DNA of 13,299 nucleotides. Origin: Embleya sp040605455 (GTDB lineage: Bacteria > Actinomycetota > Actinomycetes > Streptomycetales > Streptomycetaceae). Position 1 is the stretch's first letter. Every line of letters begins with the position of its first letter. The position numbers were made by a program, and so were the translations under genes. Below, in pieces: positions 5,901 to 12,789 of the stretch. The notes beneath the pieces are model-generated. The model was not told the DNA's origin. It searched no databases and saw only the letters and a program-made list of their open reading frames with translations. The stretch is from contig NZ_JBEXCV010000201.1 of NCBI RefSeq assembly GCF_040605455.1, positions 1 to 13,299 of the forward strand, written 5' to 3'.

Positions 5901-5930
5901 CGCGCTTGCGCCGATTCGCGCTAGCGCGCG
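5899..5930 (-). terminator. GC hairpin over the stop codon of the acetyltransferase gene
   Basis: CGCGCGC (5899-5905) pairs with GCGCGCG (5924-5930) around an 18-base loop; an alternative 12-bp self-palindrome CGCGCTAGCGCG (5917-5928) spans the TAG stop itself. It may serve either convergent transcript, but the stem is short and of low complexity. Confidence 0.35.
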
Positions 5931-6577
5931 CCCGCGTCCGGTGCGACCGCCGCCAGGTCGGCGACCGTGCCGGACATGATGGTCCGCACGTGGCGGGTGA
6001 TGTGTTCGATGGGCCAGTCCCACCAGGCCAGTTCGAGCAGGTGGGCGATGTCCGCCGGGCTGTATCGGGCGCGGATCGGGCGGGCCGGATTGCCGCCGAC
6101 GATCGTGTAGTGCGGGACGTCGTCCACCACGACCGCGCCGGAGGCGACGACCGCGCCGTGACCGATCCGGACACCGGGCATCACGGTGGACCGATAGCCG
6201 AACCACACGTCGTTGCCGACCACCGTGTCACCTCGACCGGGAAGTCCGGTGATCAGGTCGAAGTGTTCGGCCCAGGAGCCGCCCATGATCGGGAACGGAA
6301 AGGTCGAGGGCCCGTCCATGCGATGGTTGGCGCCGTTCATGATGAACCGCACGCCCTCGCCCAACGCGCAGAACCGGCCGATCAACAGCCGCTCCGGGCC
6401 GTAGTGATAGAGCACGTTGCGGGTCTCGAACGCGGTGGGATCGTCCGGGTCGTCGTAGTACGAGAATTCGCCGACGTCGATCAGCGGTGAGGTCACCAAC
6501 GGCTTGAGCAGGACCACGCGCGGCTGCCCCGGCATCGGATGCAGCACGGTGGGATCGGCGGGGGGAAGGGCATCCAC
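5921..6577 (-). CDS. CatB/Vat-like xenobiotic O-acetyltransferase (hexapeptide repeat)
   Basis: The 218-residue protein is a left-handed beta-helix acetyltransferase of the CatB/Vat (xenobiotic acetyltransferase) class. Diagnostic parts are VGEFSYYDDPDDPTAF near the N-terminus, LLIGRFCALGEGVRFIMNGANHRMDGPSTFPF with the catalytic-type His at residue 85, GNDVWFGYRSTVMPGVRIGHGAVVASGAVVV (hexapeptide repeats) and YTIVGGNPARPIRARY with the closing WWDWP segment. Relatives acetylate chloramphenicol or streptogramin A using acetyl-CoA, but many environmental homologues have unknown acceptors, so resistance is not proven. I chose GTG 6577 because GGAG stands nine bases upstream and the length fits the family; an ATG at 6685 would add 36 uncharacteristic residues. 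It lies 120 bp downstream of the PPOX gene on the same strand. Confidence 0.88.
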   Translation of the reverse strand: MDALPPADPTVLHPMPGQPRVVLLKPLVTSPLIDVGEFSYYDDPDDPTAFETRNVLYHYGPERLLIGRFCALGEGVRFIMNGANHRMDGPSTFPFPIMGGSWAEHFDLITGLPGRGDTVVGNDVWFGYRSTVMPGVRIGHGAVVASGAVVVDDVPHYTIVGGNPARPIRARYSPADIAHLLELAWWDWPIEHITRHVRTIMSGTVADLAAVAPDAGAR

Positions 6578-6670
6578 GGGCGCGTACTCCAGGTGTCGTG
6601 CAGGGGTTTCGCAGAATTTTCGCATTCGCGGGGGTTGTTGGGTGGTTCCGACCCGTCGGCCGTCGATCCG

Positions 6671-6690
6671 GGCCGGCGGGTCCACCGGCC
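6671..6690 (-). terminator. Short hairpin after the PPOX gene
   Basis: GGCCGG (6671-6676) and CCGGCC (6685-6690) pair around an 8-base loop, seven bases after the stop of the flavoprotein gene on the minus strand. The stem is short, so read-through to the acetyltransferase gene remains possible. Confidence 0.3.
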
Positions 6691-6697
6691 GCCTCGG

Positions 6698-7402
6698 CTA
6701 TTCGTAGCGGTACTTGAGCGAGTCCTCCTCCGCCTGCCGAACGTCCTCGATGGTCAACCCCGGCATCCGTAGCTGGGCCAGCGTCACCTCGGCCGAACTC
6801 GGCTGCGCGTCGGCGGGCAGCCAGCCCTCGGGCTTCCAGGCCGAACTGCGCAGCAGGGCCTTGGGGCAGTGCGGATAGACCTCGTCCAGTTCCACCACGA
6901 GGGCGCTCACCGGCGGCTTGCCCACGGCAGTCAGTTGCGCCAGCAATTCGGGCCGCGCGGACACACACGCACGGCCGTTGGCGCGCAGGGTCGTGGTCCG
7001 ACCCGGGATCACGAACAGCAGCCCGACCCGGCCGGTCTCCAGCACGTTGCGCAGCGTGTCCAGGCGCTTGTTGCCGGTCGCGTCGGGGATGACCAGCGTG
7101 CGGTCGTCCAGCACGGCGACGAAGCCGGCCGGCCCGCCGCGCGGGGTCACGTCGCAGCGGCCTTGCGCGTCTGTGCTGGCCACGAAGACCAGCGACGCGC
7201 AGCCGACGAGTGCCCGGGTCTTCTCGGTGAGCCGGTCCGTTTCCTTGGCGGCCGCCGCCGCGCCGGGTTGTTCGTAGAGTTCGCGCAGGCCCGTGGGATC
7301 GGTTATCGCGTCCGCCCGCAGTGCGTCGAACAGGCCGGTGTCGAAGGGGCCGTCGGTGTCGCCGACGGTGCCCGAGGTGCCGTTCTCCATGCTCGTGGTC
7401 AT
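6698..7402 (-). CDS. PPOX-type FMN-dependent flavoprotein (MSMEG_1061-like)
   Basis: The 234-residue protein belongs to the pyridoxamine 5'-phosphate oxidase-like split-barrel flavoproteins, most similar in my judgement to the actinobacterial MSMEG_1061 group. Supporting segments are FVASTDAQGRCDVTPRGGPAGFVAVLDDRTLVIPDATGNKRLDTLRNVLETGRVGLLFVIPG (barrel core with the usual flavin-contacting NKRLDT stretch), TLRANGRACVSA and VYPHCPKALLRSSAW near the C-terminus. Members bind FMN, and some bind F420; the reaction here is not known. It is cytosolic. ATG 7402 is chosen because a TAGGGT -10 element six bases upstream predicts a leaderless transcript; ATG 7390 (residue 5) is a weaker alternative. 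The gene faces away from the broken regulator to its right. Confidence 0.85.
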   Translation of the reverse strand: MTTSMENGTSGTVGDTDGPFDTGLFDALRADAITDPTGLRELYEQPGAAAAAKETDRLTEKTRALVGCASLVFVASTDAQGRCDVTPRGGPAGFVAVLDDRTLVIPDATGNKRLDTLRNVLETGRVGLLFVIPGRTTTLRANGRACVSARPELLAQLTAVGKPPVSALVVELDEVYPHCPKALLRSSAWKPEGWLPADAQPSSAEVTLAQLRMPGLTIEDVRQAEEDSLKYRYE

Positions 7403-7408
7403 GGAGCC

Positions 7409-7414
7409 ACCCTA
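7409..7414 (-). promoter_or_regulatory. -10 element for the PPOX gene, leaderless geometry
   Basis: On the minus strand TAGGGT (7414 to 7409) is followed by six bases and then ATG 7402, so the predicted transcript starts on the A of the start codon. No purine-rich SD is present in those six bases. A -35 hexamer is not evident. Confidence 0.5.
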
Positions 7415-7528
7415 GGAGACCTTAGGATCACCGCCGAGGCCCAGCCCTCACCGGTCCGGCGACAGCGGCGGTTGCCCGACGGTCTCGGTTGCCGGGTGCC
7501 CGCCCTGGCCCGATCGGTGCCGGGCCGC

Positions 7529-8925
7529 GTGGAGCGCGGTGCCACCGGCCGTCCCCGGCCGAGGACCCGCACGGCCGGCCGGGCAGCCGGCCTCCCGACC
7601 ACGGGAGTCGCCGAGGGTCGCCGCGATCAGAGGCTGATCCGAACACGCCTGTAGCGCGCGCGGCTGGGACAAGCCGGCGGAATTTCTGCGGGCCTTCCAC
7701 ACTGCGGCACACCTGCTCGGCGAAGCGGTCACCCTGACGGACCGCCACTACCGCCGGTGGCGTCAACCCGACCCACCTGCACCCCGGGCGCGCGTCTGGC
7801 GGACCCTCCACGCCATGTTCGCCGTCTGCCCAAGCGAGATCGGGTTTCCTGGACCACCGCCAGGTGTCACCGCGGGGAGTGCACCACTCCTCGCGCAGAA
7901 GGGCACCGGCGTGGACCGACGGGCTTTCCTGGCCGACTCCATCGGCGCAGCCTCCGCATTGAGCTTGCCCGCCCACGTGGTCCCCCCTGAGCCCGGCCGG
8001 AGGCACCGGCGCCATCGGCACCACACATCTGCTCGAACTCCGGGCCGGCCTTCACGTCCTCTTCCAGCTCGACGCGACGTACGGCGGCAGCGACGTCCGA
8101 TCCCTGGCCGTCCGCCACCTGAGCCGAGTCCGTCGCATCATCAACACCAGCAACTACCCGGACACGATCGGCCGTCAACTCCGCCTCCTCTCGGGGGAAG
8201 TCGCCGAGCACTGCGCCTGGCTGTACTACGACGCCGACAAGCAGGAAGACGCGCGACGCTATTGGGGCGAGGCCCTGACGACGGCCACGATGCTCCGCGA
8301 CACGAACCTCGAAATCCTGGTCTTCTCCTCCATGAGTCTCCAGGCGTGCCACGAGGGACGGCCCCGCGACGGCCTCGACTTGGCCCGCGCCGCCCAGGAC
8401 CGCGCGACCCGCCTCGGGTCGCCGGTCCTGCAATCCCTCATCGCCGCCCGGGAAGCGCGCGCTTTGTCGCTGCTGGCCGACGACACATCCGCTCGACGTC
8501 GCATGAGCGACGCCCTGCGGCTCGTCGACCGCAACGGGCGCGGGCGCCCCTCGCCCGAGTGGGCAGCTTTCCACGGGCATGCCGAACTGGACTACGCGCA
8601 GGGACTCCTCTACACCGAACTCGGCCACCACCAAGCGGCAACCGCGTTTTTGCGAGCCGCGCTTGCCCATCAGGAGGCCAACTACGGACGCAACCGTGCC
8701 CTGTACCGCCTCACTCTGGCCCGGGGCCTGATCGGCGCCGGGGAAGTCGACGAAGGCGCCGCCCAAGCCACAGCAAGCTTGACCGACCTGGAAGAGGTGG
8801 AATCGGGACGCGTCATGCGACGTCTCACCGAGGTGGTCGGCTCGCTGCGCGCCGTCGACGCCGTCTCCGGCCGGGAGGCCACCGACGAATTGGCCGAATA
8901 CGTGAAAACGAAGGGGGCAGCGTGA
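7529..8925 (+). pseudogene. Frameshifted TPR-type (XRE-like) transcriptional regulator
   Basis: Three reading frames in series spell one regulator. Frame A (to the TAG at 7652-7654) ends RRDQRLIRTRL. Frame B (open from 7638) gives SARGWDKPAEFLRAFHTAA, LTDRHYRRWRQ and VDRRAFLADSIGAASALSL. Frame C (open from 7963 to TGA 8923-8925) gives THLLELRAGLHVLFQLDATY and a long helical TPR-like array to the end. This is the layout of actinomycete HTH regulators with a C-terminal tetratricopeptide region. Skipping one base near T7652 and one C in the C6 run at 7982-7987 restores a continuous frame, so two single-base insertions are implied. The true start is unclear; GTG 7529 is the nearest start codon in frame A and no SD precedes it. 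Its TGA overlaps the ATG of the acetyltransferase gene, so the two formed an operon. Sequencing error is an alternative. Confidence 0.7.
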
Positions 8926-9491
8926 TGACCGAGGTGACGTACGAGCGATACGAGGGCCAGGAGGCCGCAGGACAGCTCGACGCCTTCCTGCCGGCCTACG
9001 AGGAGGTCTACGCCGAACCGCCGTACAGCGAAGGCCCCTCGGACGTCGCCCAGTTCATCGACCACTACCTCTTCCACACGCAGCGGCCGGGGATGCGTTT
9101 GATCATTGCCCGCGACGGCGAAGGCGTCATCGGGTTCACGTACGGATACCTTCTCCCCCGCGACACCGGGTGGTGGAACAACGTGGACCAGGTCCTCGCG
9201 GACGACTTCAAGCGCGAGGACGGCAACCGCACGTGGGTGATCCTCGAACTCGCGGTCCGTGAAAAGTGGCGCCGCCGCGGTTTCGCCGCTGCTCTCCACG
9301 CCGCGCTACTCGAGGGCCTGCACGTCCAACGGGTGACACTTACCGTCCGCCCGGAACCGGAGGCGGCCCCGGCGCAATCCGCGTACTCGTCGTGGGGTTA
9401 CCGCACCGTCGGCGTGTCCCACCCGTGGGACGGCGCGCCGTTCTACAACGCCATGGTTCTCGAACTCGCCGGCCGGCCCGCCCGAGCCTGA
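8925..9491 (+). CDS. GNAT family N-acetyltransferase
   Basis: The 188-residue protein has the GNAT fold pattern: an N-terminal helix pair (AFLPAYEEVYAEPPY), the strands LIIARDGEGVIGFTYGYLL, then WVILELAVREKWRRRGFAAALHAALLEG, where residues about 116-121 (RRRGFA) form the acetyl-CoA pyrophosphate-binding loop, and a C-terminal YSSWGYRTVG strand. The acceptor is unknown. It starts at ATG 8925, whose first base is the last base of the upstream regulator's TGA. AAGGGGG lies six bases upstream, so the gene can be translated independently or by coupling. Because the regulator is frameshifted, control of this gene may be altered. It converges with a truncated GNAT gene only 21 bp away. Confidence 0.88.
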   Translation: MTEVTYERYEGQEAAGQLDAFLPAYEEVYAEPPYSEGPSDVAQFIDHYLFHTQRPGMRLIIARDGEGVIGFTYGYLLPRDTGWWNNVDQVLADDFKREDGNRTWVILELAVREKWRRRGFAAALHAALLEGLHVQRVTLTVRPEPEAAPAQSAYSSWGYRTVGVSHPWDGAPFYNAMVLELAGRPARA

Positions 9492-9512
9492 CGCCGGCAA
9501 ACACGGAGCGCG

Positions 9513-9674
9513 TCAGGCAGCGTCCACATACATCCCGTTGTCCTCCTGGAACGCCGTCCAGGCCCGGTCGAACAGTTCGGGGGCCAGGGTGCGCTCGTAG
9601 AAGGAGTTGTAGCCCTCGAACAGGACCTGCCAGTCCGCCCGGTCCGCCGGCGTGAGTCTGTCGATGTGGACCAC
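9513..9674 (-). pseudogene. Truncated GNAT acetyltransferase (N-terminal 53 residues)
   Basis: GTG 9674 with an ideal SD (AAGGAGG, 9681-9687, six bases upstream) opens a frame reading HIDRLTPADRADWQVLFEGY, then FYERTLAPELFDRAWTAFQEDN. This is the usual beginning of a common actinobacterial GNAT group. Shortly after QEDN the similarity ends and a TGA follows at 9513; the acetyl-CoA binding core is absent, so the product cannot be an acetyltransferase. About 53 of an expected 150 or so residues remain. The break lies 21 bp from the stop of the neighbouring GNAT gene, suggesting a recombination or deletion junction. As promoter and SD are kept, a short peptide may still be made. Confidence 0.7.
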
Positions 9675-9680
9675 GTGCCG

Positions 9681-9711
9681 CCTCCTTGGATGATCCGAAG
9701 AACGCACCCTA
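9681..9711 (-). promoter_or_regulatory. -10 element and SD retained by the truncated GNAT gene
   Basis: On the minus strand TAGGGT (9711 to 9706) resembles the actinomycete -10 consensus and is followed 18 bases later by AAGGAGG (9687 to 9681). No clear -35 hexamer is seen 17-18 bp upstream. Confidence 0.45.
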
Positions 9712-9770
9712 TCCGCGGGTTCGCTCGCGCCGACGGGCCCGCCCGGCCGGATCGGGTCGATCCCCGAACG

Positions 9771-9808
9771 CGCCGCGGCCCGCAGGCGGATGCCTGCGGG
9801 CCGCGGCG
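9771..9808 (-). terminator. Perfect 17-bp hairpin after phoA-like gene
   Basis: CGCCGCGGCCCGCAGGC (9771-9787) is fully complementary to GCCTGCGGGCCGCGGCG (9792-9808) with a tight GGAT loop. It lies 37 bases after the stop of the alkaline phosphatase gene (read leftwards) and upstream of the truncated GNAT promoter. It should be a very strong terminator even without a U-tract. Confidence 0.9.
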
Positions 9809-9845
9809 GCGGCCGAGGCCGCGCATCGGGTCGTGCGTTTTCGCG

Positions 9846-11216
9846 TCAGCGCAGTCGCAGCGCCGTCCGCAGCGTGGTGAACAGCTCCGTCTGGTCGGTC
9901 ACGCCCAGCACTCGGTAGGCCTGCGGGCCCTGCGCGGCGATCCGCACCTCGGTGCCGGTGTGCTCCTGCGACTTGCCGGGGGTGTTGGTCGAGTAGTTGA
10001 CCTTCAGCTGTCCACCCTCGTTGGTGACCAGCGTCGAGGACAGACCCGGCGGGGTGGCTTCCAGCGGCACGATCTGGCTGGTGTGGCCGTGGTCCGCGGT
10101 GGTCACCACGAGCGTGTCGGGGTGCTTGGCCGCGTAGTCGCGGGCCAGCTTGACCGCCTGGTCGAACGCGACCGTCTCACCGATCTGACCGCACGGGTCG
10201 GCGGCGTGGTCCTGCTTGTCGATCGAGGCACCCTCGACCTGGAGGAAGAAGCCCTTGCCGCGGTCGTGACCGCGGCCGGCCTGCTTGGCCTCCAGCAGCT
10301 CCAGTGCCTTGGCGGTGGACTGCACCAGCGTCGGCGTGTCGCCCGGGCGGGCCGGGTTGGAGGTCACGCAGCGCTGCGGCTCGGTACCGCCGACGGCAGC
10401 CGCCTTGCCGGTCCACTCGACCGGCACGTTGACCGGCGCGAACAGGCCGAGCACCGGCTTGCCGGCCTTGGCGGCCCTGAGCGAGTCGGCGTCGGTGACG
10501 ACCTGGTAGCCCTGTGCCTGAGCCTGCTGGGTGACCGTCTTGCCCGCGAACGGACCCTGCGTGATGGTCTGGTCGAAGCGCGCCTTGCCGCCGCCCAGGA
10601 GCACGTCCACCTTGTGCGCGACGCTCTGCTCGGCGATCGAGCCGGGGCCGCCGGCGGCGATCGTGTCGGTCGGGCACTTGGCCATGTCCGCCGGGCCCGC
10701 GCAGCTGCGGTCCGTGGCGTGCGCGGCCAGCACTGCGGGGGTCGCATCGGTCAGCTCGGACGTGGTGACGCTGCCGGTGGCGTAGCCGTTGCGCTGAGCC
10801 AGCTCCAGGATGGTGGGCACCGCCTTGTCGGTGTCCGGGGTCTTGGAGATGCGCCCGTTGACCGTCTTGTGGCCGGTCGCCCACCCGGTGCCGCTCGCGG
10901 CCGAGTCGGTGACGTAGTCGGGACGGTTCTCCTTGTCCACCGCGTACGTCGTGTACGCGCCGGTCAGCGGGAAGCGGTCCATGTTCAGCCGACCGGCCGC
11001 GCCGACCGAGTAGTTGCGCGCCAGGGTGATCTCGGAGTCGCCCATGCCGTCACCGATGAGCAGGATGACGTTCTTGGCCGATCCGTCCTGGATCGCGTGC
11101 CGGGCTTGATCCGCCTGACCGAACGCCGACGCCGCGCCGGGTACGGCGACGCCGGCGGCCAGCACGACGGCCGCACCCCACGCGAGATGACGACGGGACA
11201 CACGCAGATCCGGCAT
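9846..11216 (-). CDS. phoA: Alkaline phosphatase, PhoA type, exported
   Basis: The 456-residue protein follows E. coli-type PhoA closely: GDGMGD (metal ligand D56), TDSAASGTGWATG with nucleophile S105, ELTDATP, VEGASIDKQDHAADPCGQIGE (metal Glu, Asp, His and the Lys of the active site), TADHGHTS and QEHTGTEV. Four Cys, in RSCAG/AKCP and QRCV/DPCG, correspond to the two disulfides of the E. coli enzyme. It hydrolyses phosphate monoesters outside the membrane using zinc and magnesium. The N-terminus has a twin-arginine-like signal (VSRRHLAW, then a hydrophobic stretch ending GAASA, cleavage about residue 31), suggesting Tat export. AAGGAGG lies four bases before ATG 11216. No convincing PhoP box (11-bp GTTCA-type repeats) was seen in the 190 bp upstream, so phosphate control is not shown. 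Confidence 0.95.
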   Translation of the reverse strand: MPDLRVSRRHLAWGAAVVLAAGVAVPGAASAFGQADQARHAIQDGSAKNVILLIGDGMGDSEITLARNYSVGAAGRLNMDRFPLTGAYTTYAVDKENRPDYVTDSAASGTGWATGHKTVNGRISKTPDTDKAVPTILELAQRNGYATGSVTTSELTDATPAVLAAHATDRSCAGPADMAKCPTDTIAAGGPGSIAEQSVAHKVDVLLGGGKARFDQTITQGPFAGKTVTQQAQAQGYQVVTDADSLRAAKAGKPVLGLFAPVNVPVEWTGKAAAVGGTEPQRCVTSNPARPGDTPTLVQSTAKALELLEAKQAGRGHDRGKGFFLQVEGASIDKQDHAADPCGQIGETVAFDQAVKLARDYAAKHPDTLVVTTADHGHTSQIVPLEATPPGLSSTLVTNEGGQLKVNYSTNTPGKSQEHTGTEVRIAAQGPQAYRVLGVTDQTELFTTLRTALRLR

Positions 11217-11408
11217 TTCTCCTCCTTCGAGGTCGACGCGTTGCCGACGCGGCAGAGTCCATCAGTCCCGGGGGAACCAAGGAGCGAAGAACAGATGACG
11301 TGTCGTGTACGACCGCATGTCCGTTGCCCGTCCCCGCACATCCCGGAAAAAATGCGCCGAATCGCCGAGTCGATGATCGCCGATGGTCACGTATTCGCTA
11401 CCGACCGT

Positions 11409-11450
11409 CGGCTTCGGGCGTCCACCGTCGCCCTCGGGCGCCCGAAGCCG
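11409..11450 (-). terminator. 12-bp hairpin after the dipeptidase gene
   Basis: CGGCTTCGGGCG (11409-11420) and CGCCCGAAGCCG (11439-11450) are perfect complements with an 18-base loop. The structure begins three bases after the stop of the dipeptidase gene (minus strand) and separates it from phoA. Confidence 0.8.
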
Positions 11451-11453
11451 CCG

Positions 11454-12107
11454 TCAGTCGAGTTCGCGAGGCCCGTACAGGGCGGCCTCGGCCCCGGTGG
11501 CCAGCGCCCAGTAGCGGTCGCCGTAGGACCAGTGCCACCACTCGGTCGCGTAGTTGACGAGGCCGGCGGCGGTCAGGGCGGTGCCGAGCACGTCGCGGTT
11601 GGCGCGGGCAGCCGCGGTGATGTTCCGGGCCCCGGTGTAGCAGGCGCCGTCGCTCTCCTCGGGACTGGCGTTCATCGGGGTGCCGAGGTCGAGTTCGTGC
11701 CCGTCCGGGTCCACCAGGGTCAGGTCGACCGCCGCCCCGGCGCTGTGCGGGGCGATGTCGGGCGGCGAGACGTAGCGGCTGGCCGCGACGTGGATCCGGT
11801 CGGCGGACCAGTCGGGGTTGGCGACGCGCAGTTCGGCCGCGTACTCCTCGAAGTAGCGCCGTTGCAGGGATGGCGGCCGATACCCCTCGACGAACAGCAG
11901 TCGCAGCCCGTGCGGCAGCGCCGCCTGAGCCTTGATCAATCGGTCGAGCACGCCCACCCGCAAGAACGAGAACGCGGCGGCGTGCTCCGCCTGCCGCAGG
12001 TCCACCGGCAGCGAGCCGTCCAGGCGGACGTCCACGATCGGCTCGTCGCAGTCCCGCACCGGGATGGCGGCCACGCGCGGATCGGACATCAAGATGATCT
12101 GGTGCAT
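11454..12107 (-). CDS. D-alanyl-D-alanine dipeptidase (VanX-like, peptidase M15)
   Basis: The 217-residue protein shows the VanX/DdpX zinc site: H121 and D128 in PHSAGAAVDL (His-X6-Asp), then E189 and H192 in EWWHW (the Glu-X2-His pair with catalytic Glu). R77 in EGYRPP matches the conserved substrate-side Arg. Such enzymes split free D-Ala-D-Ala; in VanHAX clusters this supports vancomycin resistance, but no VanH or VanA neighbour is visible here, so a role in D-Ala-D-Ala recycling or peptide nutrition is equally likely. No signal peptide is seen, so it should be cytosolic. The start at ATG 12107 (MHQIILMSDPRVAAIPV) fits the family; GTG 12134 and ATG 12089 are alternatives and none has a good SD. 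It is transcribed towards phoA, with a terminator between. Confidence 0.88.
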   Translation of the reverse strand: MHQIILMSDPRVAAIPVRDCDEPIVDVRLDGSLPVDLRQAEHAAAFSFLRVGVLDRLIKAQAALPHGLRLLFVEGYRPPSLQRRYFEEYAAELRVANPDWSADRIHVAASRYVSPPDIAPHSAGAAVDLTLVDPDGHELDLGTPMNASPEESDGACYTGARNITAAARANRDVLGTALTAAGLVNYATEWWHWSYGDRYWALATGAEAALYGPRELD

Positions 12108-12139
12108 GCGGTGATCATCTCGCGTCGGGCACACGGCAC

Positions 12140-12613
12140 TTGCGCGCGGCCTCGGTCACGCCCGGGGCCTGTTCGGAGGGACGGGATCCCAGCCCTGTGC
12201 GCCGGCCGGCGGCGCGCGGGCGCGGGAGTCCGTGGCCCGAGCAGCTGCGAAAGGCCCTGGCCGGGTGGGAGGTCGGCGTCGTGCTGGACGGCGTCGGCGG
12301 CACGCTGGGCAGACAGGCGTTGGAACTGCTTCGGCCCGGCGGGCGGTTCCTGATGTACGGGTGGGCCTCCGGCGAGCCGACCGAGATCGGCACCCGCGAC
12401 CTGGTCGAGCGACAACTGACCGCGACCTGGGCGATCGGCCCGAACATGGTGCCGCCCGGCGGTTGGCGCGAGTCCACCACCCGGGCGCTGCACGAGGCGG
12501 CCGCGGGCGTGCTGGTCCCGACCATCACCCGCTTCCCGCTGGCCCGGGCGGCGGAGGCGCATGCCGCGTTGGAGAGCCGGGCGGCCGAGGGAAAGGTGGT
12601 GCTGACGGTGTAG
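12140..12613 (+). pseudogene. C-terminal remnant of a zinc-binding dehydrogenase / quinone oxidoreductase (MDR)
   Basis: From about 12230 the frame reads WPEQLRKALAGWEVGVVLDG, then VGGTLGRQALELLRPGGRFLMYGWASGEP and ending AAEGKVVLTV. This is the distal part of the nucleotide-binding domain and the C-terminal end of medium-chain dehydrogenase/quinone oxidoreductase proteins. The N-terminal catalytic domain and the GxGxxG part of the Rossmann fold (about 200 residues) are missing. Upstream of 12230 the frame is low-complexity Arg/Pro/Gly with only a weak TTG at 12140 and no SD, so this is a 5'-truncated gene. It lies 32 bp from the dipeptidase start, in the opposite direction, which marks a likely recombination junction. 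Confidence 0.75.
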
Positions 12614-12789
12614 GTGGGGGCCGCGACCGGATTCGGCATCCGAGGCGGGGACGGCGACGGGTACGTGTGGGCCGACGTCGAGTCGGGGGTGGAACGCGGG
12701 CGGGAGATCGGATCGGGTCGTCGATTTCTCGGGCACGCACCGGCTCGGCGGCCGTGCGTCCGGTGGGTGAGGCCGGGCACAATGGTGAT

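Noticed and set aside
7423..7428. Plus-strand TAGGAT as promoter for the regulator
   Set aside because: No -35 hexamer at proper spacing and over 100 bp to the first possible start codon, so evidence is insufficient.
7428..8024. Minus-strand 198-codon frame opposite the regulator
   Set aside because: It has no family signature and the opposite strand spells a recognisable regulator, so it is a shadow.
7815..9491. A single 558-codon frame joining the regulator and the acetyltransferase
   Set aside because: The middle part is Arg/Pro-rich nonsense, while another frame (open 7963-8925) carries the real TPR sequence; the join is accidental because the acetyltransferase happens to share the frame.
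11217..11408. Possible PhoP boxes upstream of the alkaline phosphatase
   Set aside because: GTTCTTC and GTTCCCC occur on the minus strand but 15 bp apart rather than the 11-bp repeat expected, and the match to GTTCA is poor.
9666..12353. An 895-codon plus-strand open frame running opposite the phosphatase and dipeptidase genes
   Set aside because: It is antisense to two genes with complete catalytic motifs, and its protein is low-complexity Arg/Gly/Val typical of a GC-rich shadow frame.
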